A stretch of DNA of 64,000 nucleotides from Strix aluco. Taxonomy: Eukaryota > Chordata > Aves > Strigiformes > Strigidae. Under the pieces are notes generated by a model. It saw nothing but the letters and a program-made list of their open reading frames with translations. It made no database searches and was not told where the DNA came from. The translations under genes and the position numbers were made by a program. The stretch covers positions 635,001-699,000 of the forward strand of contig NC_133933.1 in assembly GCF_031877795.1 (NCBI RefSeq). Reading direction: 5' to 3'. Within the stretch, counting starts at the first letter, position 1. Each line of letters begins with the position of its first letter. Of this stretch, positions 1 through 12,000 are shown piece by piece.

Positions 1-1461
1 CATTAACTGTCCTCTGGCTTTTAAAAATGCTAGAAATTCCTTCTCAGCAGAGCAGATGCAGTAAAGAAAATGCTGCATCAGATTAAAAAAAATCCAACCT
101 AGGAAAAGACATGATCAGCTGAGACAACTACAAAAGCATCCTGGCAAGGCCCTACTTCCCAGGGTCACAGAATTTAGCTTTTTCTACAGCACAGAACACA
201 CTTCAAGCGCCACTAAGCTGGCCAGTCTGACAGATTTGAACCGCTCTTGAGGTAGAAGTTCTAATGCTCATCACAAAGAGTGTATCCCTAATAAAATTTG
301 CATAAATTGCAAGCTCTTCAGAGTAGCAAGAATTCACAGGCATGCAGAAACACACTACTAAGTAGCAGGCATTACTAGAAAAAGCCCTAGAAAAACACTA
401 ATTTATTTCAGAAAACATCTCTACGTGTATGTATTTAACTTAAGGGCTATATTTGCAGCACATATTATTCTACATGTTGAAAACCGACCTTGCATACCCT
501 TCCCTGGTCTTCATCCACATAATACTTACAATGCCTGTAGCCCTGTAATTCTTCTCTTTTAAAGAAAGTTCTCTTGTGACTCCTAACTCTGCGGATTTAG
601 CCATATAATAAAAATGGCCCAGCGCCTTTTAAAAAATGCCAAAAGATATTAAAACTGAAACAAAGCAGCAGCAGTAATATCTATCTTAATCATAGAGATA
701 TCTGTTATTTGGGAACATGTAGCCCGGCACAACAGCCAATGACATTCAGTATTCTTCCTGTTCACGCTGGCTGTGGGCCGAGCACTAAAAAGAGGCTCTG
801 CCAACACGCACCCAGTGAATCTGCTGGCGCAGGACCGCAGCTGGGCATCTTCCTTCCCCTGAAACTGAATTACCCATCCCCTAACAACCAGTCTAAGCTA
901 AATTCCCGTACCGGCTCTTAGAGTGTACTGCGGTCCTCAAAACACACAGCTCCCACAGCAATCCAAGGAGCAGGTGGATGTGTATAACTGAAGCCTAAAT
1001 TTGTTCTAAGGAGACATTTGTTGTATTTTGGCAGGATTTGTTAGATTATCTTGATGATCTAACCTGTACTACAACTCCAGTGATGGTCTATCAAGAAAAA
1101 ACCCAAAAGACCAAGGCATCAGGGTATGTCTACACTGCAGTCCCTTTGTCCAGCTCCCTCAGAAGGAGGATCCACCCAGAGCAGTTTCCCTTACCCACGC
1201 TGATTCTAAACGCTGTGCAGTATCTCCCTCCAGCACTATACTAAAGGACAGACATGACTGAAGCTGAGAACAGGACAGAAAGTATATGCGTACCATTACC
1301 ATACCATTGCAGAGTACAATATGCCAACTTTCTTCTACACTGAGAACACATTTTCAGTTAAACAAAATACAAACATTCATACATTCTCACACGGACGTAT
1401 TAAAAGGGACAAATAACTGATATTTGTTGGTAAAATAATTCTCAGTACTGTTTCTGCATGC
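1..1461. other. Non-coding flank left of the CLHC1 remnant
   Basis: AT-rich sequence with no recognised gene. One exon-like block on the plus strand (about 1035-1123) has usable splice sites but no recognised protein match; it is discussed as a finding. If CLHC1 was ever transcribed here, its 3' UTR would lie in this stretch, because the gene runs leftwards. Confidence 0.5.
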
Positions 1462-2474
1462 TTAGTGTTTACTGCCGTTCATACAAAGAGCTAAAAGGGT
1501 TCCTCGCTTGACTGCTCTAAGAGCTCCCTCTGTTGTTACACAGAAAAACTGCCAGAAAACACGTTCCATCATCCTTGCATCTTTTTCATCTCCAATTGGC
1601 AAATTTTCACACACTCCATCCTGTGAGGTGAGAATCGACATGATTTTCTGAGATAAACTTTCATGCTTATTTTCTGCACAAGCAACTGCTATCTCACTCC
1701 AGTCTTCCAAAGCACTGATGGTATCATGTAGAATATCCTGTTCCAATGCATCTAAGAAAAAAACCCCTGCATTTACAGATCCTGCACTTGCCCTAATAAG
1801 CTTTGTCCTATTCCTATTACGCATACTGCACAAATCATTCACTGTTTTTCCAGATGAATTATAAAGGCAGACACAACCAGGCAGGCAGGAGTCCTTCAGG
1901 AACTTCAGCAATAATCTTTCAGCCCAACTGAAGAGCCATTAACCCTAGTAAAGGGCACATGGGATATAGGTCACGGGTCTTTTTTAGTTATGTAGACTTC
2001 CTCCTGGTTTAGGACAGCTTTATAATGCTTTATCATTTCAAAGCTGCCATAAAATTAAGAAAAATGGTTATTAAGCATGAACCCTACTGTAACTTCTGGT
2101 AGTATGAATTCATCATAGTGGCTTCTCTTTGACTGCCCTGTATACAAGGGCACAAAACCCAGCTGAAAATATACCAATCCTTTATTTCTGTAAGACTAAC
2201 AGGTCACAGTCGGTCTGCTTAGACCCTTTTTCCCCAGAAAACAAAGAGGCAGCAAACTGCTTTTTACTTATTCATTCCTCATTTACCTGAAAGATGTTTG
2301 TTATTTTGTCAGATGCATTGCTGTTTATCATGTAACACTCCTCGGATGGTCCTTGCTCAGCACAAGCTGCTTCCTCAGTTTGTGTCACTATGTATGTTCA
2401 CTTGCTCTCCAGAAACCTCAGGTCCTTCTCAAAAAGTCTGGGAGGAATGACAGAATGTTTCTCTGCTCCCACAT
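1462..2474 (-). pseudogene. CLHC1: CLHC1 remnant: first and last coding exons only
   Basis: Clathrin heavy chain linker domain containing 1, about 586 aa in human, function poorly known. Two exons can be read. The first (about 2474-2287) aligns without gaps with the human N terminus: HSVIPP matches HAVLPP, FLES is identical, and TYIVTQTEEAACAEQGPSEE matches YIITETERLGCSEEGPADE; it ends at a good donor (GTAAAT). The last (1751-1462) follows a strong acceptor and matches the human C terminus: DALEQDILHDTISALEDW, then KIMSILTSQ and MERVFW. Human ends at that Trp; here the codon is followed by CAG and 29 more residues. Between the exons lie only about 535 bp, so roughly 400 central residues are absent. 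A TGA (2400-2398) sits in frame in the first exon, and the likely start codon is one base out of frame. The gene therefore looks dead, although the last exon stays open. Alignment is from memory of the human protein. Confidence 0.75.
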
Positions 2475-2869
2475 CACGGTTTGGCACAGTGACCTATCAC
2501 CTTTCTTAGAGTCTAAACCTTTTTCTTCCTTTGTTCAAGAACTACCTCAGACCAGAACCCAGAAGAGTTGAAACTGTTAAAAGAGTATCAGCTGATATTC
2601 ACGTATTCAAGCAAATCTTCACTCTGCTTTAAGCCTTCCCGTATTCCATTTTTATGTGGAAAACTGCCTAACAAGCAATTTCCAAATAAATGTGACTCTC
2701 ACTGCTCCTCTATTCCTATCGATGGGTTTTCTCATTCTGAAAAACTTTGCCCTACACACCCAGATAAACTTGGCTCGATTTTGGCGCTCCTGCGGGTGGC
2801 CGTAGGCCGTTTTTCCAACTGCCCCCACAGACCTGTCCCGAGGGGAGAACACCCATTTCTGCGATTTCA

Positions 2870-3330
2870 AGCCCTAGGGAGACACAGCCCCACGAGACCC
2901 CCGCCATCCCCAAACCCCCAGCAGCCAGGGGAGGCGCAGCCAACCTCCGGCCGGCAGGGAGCGCCTCCCGCGTTCGTGAGGGGGCCGAGGCGCCGCCTCG
3001 CTGAGGGCGGCCGCGGTGCATTGTGGGAGCGGCCGCTGCCGCGCTCCCGCCCAGCGCTGCGGCGGGACTACGGCTCCCGACAGGCCGCAGCGCGGGGCCG
3101 GCGGCGGGGGCAGCCGGGAGCCGTAGTCCCGCCGAGCCGCCCGCCCCTCCCGCGGCGCGGGTGGAAACCCCGTGCGGGGCGGTGCGCCGCTCTTTCGGGC
3201 AGCCGCCATTCCGCGAGCAGCGCGCGGGTGAGTCCTCGCTGCTCGGCCGCACGCGTGGCCGCCTCCCCTCTGCCCCCCCCCCCCCCCCCGCGCCCCTCAC
3301 CGCCTCTCCCCTGCAGGTGCCGGCCTCGCC
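2870..3330. promoter_or_regulatory. CpG-island promoter of RPS27A, formerly bidirectional with CLHC1
   Basis: GC content and CpG density rise sharply from about 2.8 kb. A C-TCTTTC pyrimidine start (about 3190) is a typical 5' TOP start for a ribosomal protein gene. It is followed by GCCGCCATT (3202-3210), a YY1-type element, and the first donor at 3228. Upstream, GCATTGTGGGAGC (3018-3030) and two inverted copies of CGGGACTACGGCTCCC (about 3062-3077 and 3116-3131) resemble ZNF143/Staf sites. A poly-C run lies in the first intron (3273-3290). The head-to-head layout with CLHC1 is known in human. Confidence 0.75.
3190..3227 (+). other. RPS27A: RPS27A untranslated exon 1 with 5' TOP
   Basis: A short non-coding exon begins at the pyrimidine run C-TCTTTC and ends at a consensus donor (GTGAGT). 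The next exon opens at 3317 after CCCTGCAG, 14 bases before the ATG. This is the usual build of vertebrate ribosomal protein genes. The exact start base is inferred from the TOP motif. Confidence 0.7.
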
Positions 3331-5318
<1,988 letters not shown>

Positions 5319-5329
5319 ATGTACTAGAC

Positions 5330-5416
5330 AATAAAAATCTTAAGTTCTGTACTGTTTAAGGATTTATTTCTACTTTCTAGGGCACTGTGTTTCCTCTCTG
5401 CTGCTAAGCAATAAAA
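5330..5416 (+). terminator. RPS27A: Tandem polyadenylation signals of RPS27A
   Basis: Two AATAAA hexamers, each in the same local context CAATAAAAATCT, lie at about 5330-5335 and 5410-5415, the first only 12 bases after the stop codon. Either could give the very short 3' UTR usual for ribosomal protein mRNAs. Confidence 0.7.
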
Positions 5417-5978
5417 ATCTGAAACTTTGGATGCTGACTGCCAACTAGGATGAAATACTTTGGCTCTAGAACTGAAGCACCAACTTCTTTTAAAAAGAGT
5501 GGCTGTGGTTAGTTAAGTCCTTCGAAGGAGATAATGGGTAGCAATGGCAGAGGAAAAAAAAGAAAACACAACACTCTAGCTAACCTTAGGAGTGGTCTCT
5601 GAACCTGAGAGGAATAGACAGTACAGTAGTCCTAATCTGGAAAAACAGGAAAGAGGGCTGCAGTCATGCCTACAAGTGGGGCAGTGCTAGAGAGACAGGG
5701 AGCAGCGTCCCAACAAAACGCAGACCACATCCCCATAAACTGTACAGCAGCACTGAGGGGGAGAAAGAAGATGGGTCTGCTATTCTGGAACCAAAAGATG
5801 GTTATTAGAAACGTTTATACTGTGATGGTTTTACACACTTGGAAGTGCTTACAATTAATTGCTGTAGTTTGTCCTGTGTTCCAATGAGGGAAGCTGGTTG
5901 CTTGACAAGATTTAAAAGCAGAATGTTGTTACAGAAGCATTAGATACAAAGAAACTCATGTGTGTCTCTGAAAGTCCA
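5417..5978. other. Convergent intergenic spacer between RPS27A and MTIF2
   Basis: About 0.56 kb of AT-rich sequence between the 3' ends of two genes that run towards each other. No coding, repeat or RNA gene is recognised. Confidence 0.6.
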
Positions 5979-5984
5979 TTTAAT
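5979..5984 (-). terminator. MTIF2: Likely MTIF2 polyadenylation signal (ATTAAA)
   Basis: The nearest common signal after the MTIF2 stop (6046) on the minus strand is ATTAAA, about 60 bases downstream. This gives a very short 3' UTR. A more distal signal cannot be excluded. Confidence 0.4.
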
Positions 5985-6045
5985 GTTAAGAGTTGAAGGC
6001 CAGCCATAATACGTGTTCTTGAGTGTTCATGTACTCAAATGTATT

Positions 6046-9000
6046 TTAAAATCCTGGATCCCAGGAAGTTGTCTGTTGAACTTCTTTTTCTTCATAACAG
6101 ATAATCCCATCTCCAATACTGAATTCTAGATACTTGTCCAAACTCAATCCGCAATCCATACCCGCTTTTATTACCTGGACATCATCTTTATGATGCTTCA
6201 GCGAAGATAAAGATCCTACAGAGAGAAATTGTGTCAAAGGAAGAGAGCTCGCTAACATCAGGGCATGGAAGTGTTCTGGTTTGTCCTTACAGAATTCATG
6301 TTTTGCCTCGTAGTTACAAAATGAAAGCAAGAAAACGTAGGGATTATGAGCACTTGCAGATAATGAAAGTCAGACATCAGTCCTTCTCAGCAGGTAAATC
6401 CTGTGCTGCTCCTGCTCTCCTGTCAGAGGTGGTGGTTAGAAAAGGTCTGGATAGCAGTGCAGTGGCATGGGGCAGCTTTTCTCTAGTTGGAGCAACTCCC
6501 TCCCGAGCAGCATCGGGGATTGCCCTACGATCAGCTGCGTACATTTTGCACTAACTTCACTGGGAACCAGCAGTGTCCAATACTGAATGCAGATACATGT
6601 TTCTGTGGCAATTACACTTACCTTTCCAAATAACATCCCTGTTACGGATTAACTTGAATTTCATTTTTTTGTCTAGCAGCCCCTTCTGTACTCTGCATCC
6701 AGCTACTGGAATTTTGTTTTTTCCTACGGTGACAGAGAAGATGTCGAGAACAGAAGCTTCCCCTAAAAGAAAAAAGTGAAGTTGTACGAAGTACACAAGA
6801 GTAACAAACTGGCAATAAGTTGAAGCAAGCTACACTATTCCATGTGTCAAGCTTATAACAAAACAAAAGCAGCTACAGAGGAATATAAAACATTTGACAC
6901 AGTAGGAACACTTCACTGGAGAATAAACTGTAGGCCACGTTGCGAAGCAAAACTTTTTAACAAGTCAGTGAAAACTCACCTATTATGTTCTCCACCACAG
7001 ATGGGGGTAGTCTGCTATTTAGCTCATCTTTCAAGTCTTCAATAAGCTTGTAGATTATATTGTGAAGTTTAATTTTTATTCCCTTTTTAGCAGCCAGTTG
7101 TTTAATGCTTTCATTGGCTTTCACACTGAATCCAAATACAACGCCTGGTAAATGAAACAATGGGCAAGTGGTGACTGTAAGAGATCACTCTCTAAAGGGT
7201 ACGTCTGCTGTGTCTGTTCTTTAGTGTTCAACTTGCAGCGTGCGTTAGAATTGGCAGTCAGCAAAACAGGAAACAGAATTTTACTACTATTTCCCTTTCA
7301 AGGAGGGACCATTTATTTCTGCCACTGGTGCACATCGAATGCCGCTAACTTAATATCAAAATAAATGGCTCAAAAAAGCCCTCATAGAAAGTTCCCCAAT
7401 GAGAGAATGGGAGGTACCAAAGCAGACACTAAGTATTACACACAGCTCACCAGAGCTTACATAAAGGGACAAGGACCTCCCGTTTTTGGGCTGGAAAAGC
7501 AGTGTGGCTGTCCCAGTAAAGCTGAAAGTGAACTCATTCTCATCCAACTGTGGACTACAGCAGGTCCAAGGACCCCACCTCCTCTACAGCAGGTGAGAAT
7601 TGCAGGGTACCAACAGGAACAGCTACTGACACAGTCTTTCCAGTTACCTCCCTGAACAAAAGGAAGTTCTTCTGTAACCTCCTTTTCAAGCGTTGCCCTG
7701 TTTGAGCATCATAAAGCAACCTGAGTGAAGAGTTGAACCTTAACAGTTCAACTACTGGCAACAGCTTGTCAAGAGTCCTTCCACTGGCATGTGATTTCTA
7801 GCCTTCCCCGCCTGCTCTACTGTTTGATGTTACACATTTTTAAGACAGATACAGCTTTACCGTGTTGATGCTGCTAATTATTATTGAGAAACCAAAACCC
7901 GAACGAGACCCACCCATTTCAATAGTTTGTACTACTTGTAAACTGATTTTTAAGAACACACTCACCATTGAATGCTTCAGCAAGATTTATATCGGTTTCA
8001 CTGATATCTCCCATTCCAAAATGGATGACGTCCAACTTACATTCATCGTCAGCATCGTAGCTGTCCAGAATGTTCAGAACAGCTTCTACAGAGCCATCCA
8101 CATCACCTGCGTGGAGAAACACAAGTCCTGCTGACTTTGTGTACATCAAAGAAACACTGAAGTAGAACTGAGGGGATGACAACTCCACGCCGTGCAACAT
8201 AAAGTCTTCTGACAACTCTCATTCTCACTATTTTCAGTAGTCTGTTAAAACACATCTAACAAGTCTATCAATTCCAAAAATGAACTGAATCAATACAATA
8301 GGAGCAGAGGCTCCACATCTGCTGTCAAGTTTGCAGTTTTTCAGCTACTACCATCACTGTGAGGTCAAACCAAGTTCCTCCTGTCCCACTTCAACTCATC
8401 TATAATTATTCTTGTCCTTCATTTTGTTGATGCACTACTGCTGCTCATAGAGCTTGTGGGGTTTTTTTAAACATGTACTTTTTAAAATTTTTGTATATAT
8501 ATAGGCACTTGTATGGGTTTTACTCAGGAGTAAAAGGGGTAAGGGGGTTAGGCTCCAATTTTCCTGTTGCTGCAGGCCTGCAGGAAGCACATCCTTCTGA
8601 CGACTGGATGTTTTCTGATGCCCCTCCTCCTATTGAGAGAAGTTCAAGAATCTGTTCAGTTTTGAACTTCTGGTAACAGTTCAGAGCTATGCTTCAGACT
8701 GAACACTGGAGAAGCAGAAAAACAACGGAGCAGTAAACAGAACAGGACAGCACCTTTAACAATTACCGATAGCACATTTTTGTCCATCTCTGTTCTCTCC
8801 TTAGGCCTTGAAAACATTAGGTGCTTGTTGGCCTTGTAGAGCACTGCCTTCCTCTGTCTCCAGGTCAGATGCGCTAGCTTCTGTTGCTTCTTCTCATATT
8901 CCATCCTGTGTTCCTTTTGCTTGGCTTCAATAACTTCCACCTCCCTTTTCATCCTCTCCTGTTGTTCAGCATAGGTTCTCCACGACACAACTTCATGCGC

Positions 9001-12000
9001 CCTTTGCTGGGCAGGACGACAGAAACATTATCTTTAAAACACTGCTTCAGAAAACTCCACATTAACGCACAATTTCATCCTTTTGCATCTCCTCTACAGG
9101 CGCACTCATTTTCTTTCACACGTAACAATAGGTTTTGCTGCAAGCATGGCAGAGAATGAGCACAACAGCTTCCTCTCTGGGCTACAGCATGACTCAGTAT
9201 GTCTGCACTGCAGAAGAGAGTAAGTTACTGTTCACTCTTCCATGTGTTATCTGTCTGGCTCTCGCAACACCTATTTCAAGCTGTATTTTATGCATATTTT
9301 CTTAGAAACTAGTTCTGTCATTCTAAATTTAAAACACTGATACCATTAAGTACTGGACTGTTCCCCGGGTAAGGCGATAGTGGGATCATATAAACCAGAA
9401 AAGCCTCTGTGCCTTTAGAAAGGGAACACGTTAGAACATATCCCAGACGACCGCGTCAGGAGCCATTCAGGCGCGGTCACTGCAAAGCCAGCACGGAGTA
9501 AGGCAGGATGACCACCAGAAGCAAAAGCATGAACCAGAGGTGACTCATCTTTACCTCCAGAGACAGCCTGCTTGCTTCATGGGATTGCAGAGGAGGTTAA
9601 TCTGGATGCATGGGGATGAGGAGAGGACAGTCTGGCTGGGGAGACGTGGGGGCAGTGGAAAATAAAGAGGCAAAATGCAAATCCTCATTCCTCTTACATG
9701 ACACCTAGCTCAGGTCTCTTAATACCCGTGCTTGGCCTTCATCTTTCATCGCACTACCCAAGTGATTTAGAATGAAAGCTATCGCTTATTTTGTACTCAG
9801 CTCCCTCCCACCCACCTTACTGCAGTGTAAGTTTCCCATTAAACCATTCTTTCTGTACCTCAGATTCTACTTCAAGGATTTCATCTCCCGCCGAAGGGAC
9901 TTCCTTCCAGCCCATGATTTCCACCGGGATGCCCGGAGAGGCTGCTTCTACAGCTTTGCCATTCTCATCAAACATGAAACGCACTTTCGCCCACGTCTTC
10001 CCTGCAACCAGAACACAGCCCTTCCGCAGAGTTCCTCTTTGCACGATGGCTGTGGTAACTGGACTAGTGAAAAGCAGAGGAGAAAAAGAACAGGAAAAGA
10101 TTAAATTGACTCTTCTCCCTGTTTTCACGGTCAGTGTGGGTGAGCAAACACAAAGCAGAAGGTACTTACTTGTAATCAATCACAGGCAGAATATTCCTGT
10201 GACACATTTTATTACAGCTCTAAGAAAATTTTAAAGTGACTTGCAAAAAGCCCAGAACCTGTACTGTGGTCTCTCAGTTTCTACACATCAATACAAAAAT
10301 TGGCATTTGTGAAATCAGCAACAGACTGATTTTACACATTAAGTGACACCACCCCCCACCCCAAACTCCAACAACTTTCTAGAATTCAGTTCCTTTTTAG
10401 AGAGGGCAGAACACACCTTGTTTACAAGAACCTGCAAAAGGAGCAAGATTTTTAAAATAGTAAAATGTCACGTTACATACAATTCACCAAGAATTGTACA
10501 TGTATTACATTATGACTATCAACTTCATTGTTCCTACTTTTTTAATGATGTTTTTAAAAATACATCTGTTCTAGCATTTTAAACTACTTCCTGTGCTTAC
10601 AGGATTTCATTTCAGTGATAGGACAAATTTTGCCCCATCAGTTTATTACTTCTTTTTCTGGCCTGCATACTGTAGAGTAACATTTCAATGCTTTCTACAA
10701 ACACTGCACAGAAACTGTTACAGTTTAACAACAAGAAGTTCATGTTAAACATGAATACCGAGGTACAAACCACCTGAACAGCATCTCTGCACTGTTACAA
10801 ATTGCTTCATTCACGTTGTAAAGGCAGCAGATTACATACTTACCCTTTACCTTTGTCTTTGCGAGACTCAATTACGGTCCCCTCTACCAGACCTGTGGAA
10901 TCTGCCTTCAGTTCTAACATCTCTGCTAAAGCAACAGTTGCTTCGGCTAAAACCATCAGGTTTTCACCCTGTATAAAACCACACATATGCAAAAATACAT
11001 AGAATAAAGGAAGTGCCTAATTAAAATAAGATCAGAAGTTGAAATCTTAGGGCTTAAATTCCCCCCTTTAATTCAGAACTTCTAACAATGCAATAGAGTC
11101 CAACAGCCCAGACCCCTCTGCCTTCAAGGCAAGATGGCACTAAAGCAATGAACTATCCATACTGCTGCACAGCTGGTCCAGAACGCACAACACATTAGGA
11201 AGGACACTTGCCTTGCTTCTCTGCTCACGGCAGCCGGGTTAAGAACGCAGAAAAAGACGCTGCCATATTCTGCTACAAGTATATTAGGAATGCAGATTTA
11301 AAAAAAAACAACAAACAAAACACTTAAACAGCCAAACTGAATCTTGAGGACATCTACCACCTGATCAAGGCTCCAGGACATCAGACACAAAACTGTTGGT
11401 CTGTTTTCTTTTTTTTTTTCCCCCTTTGTTCTAATTACATGTGATTTTTGAGAACAGATACAATGAGCTACAGCATCCTGATCTACAGGATTTAGGGCAA
11501 CAACATGTGCTACAGAGCTGAACGGAGAAGCCATTTTTCTATAAGTCTATTTTAAAGTGTAAGGGCATGTCTTCAAAAGGTCTTGCCTGAAATTTTAGAA
11601 AATTACTTGGGATGCATTTAGAAAGACAGCAATAAGGCCAAGATACTGCTGCATCAGTTTGGACAAAGTTGCTCCGGCCACCACAAAACTGAAGTTCAGA
11701 TTCTAGTTTGGTTTTGTGCTGGGTTTGTGTGGCGGGGTTTTTGGTAGCAGGAGACGGGGCTACAGCGGTGGACGCCTGCGAGAAGCTTCTCAAAGCTCCC
11801 CAGAAGAAGGCCAGGACCCCATGGGAAAAAGAAGTCCTGGCTGTTGTAGTTCAGCGCTGGGAGGACTGTGGCATGTGGAGGTGACCCACGCCGGAGCATC
11901 TCGAGAAGAATGCATCCCGTGGGGAGGACTCGCAACACAAAGTCTGTGAAGGACTGTGTCCCGTGAGAGGGGAACCACGCTGGAGGAGGGGAGTGCCTCC

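Noticed and set aside
1752-1928. Upstream extension of the open frame before the CLHC1 last exon
   Set aside because: The frame stays open to about 1938, but a strong acceptor (TTTTTTTCTTAG) ends at 1752, and the match with human begins exactly there, so the extra codons are intron.
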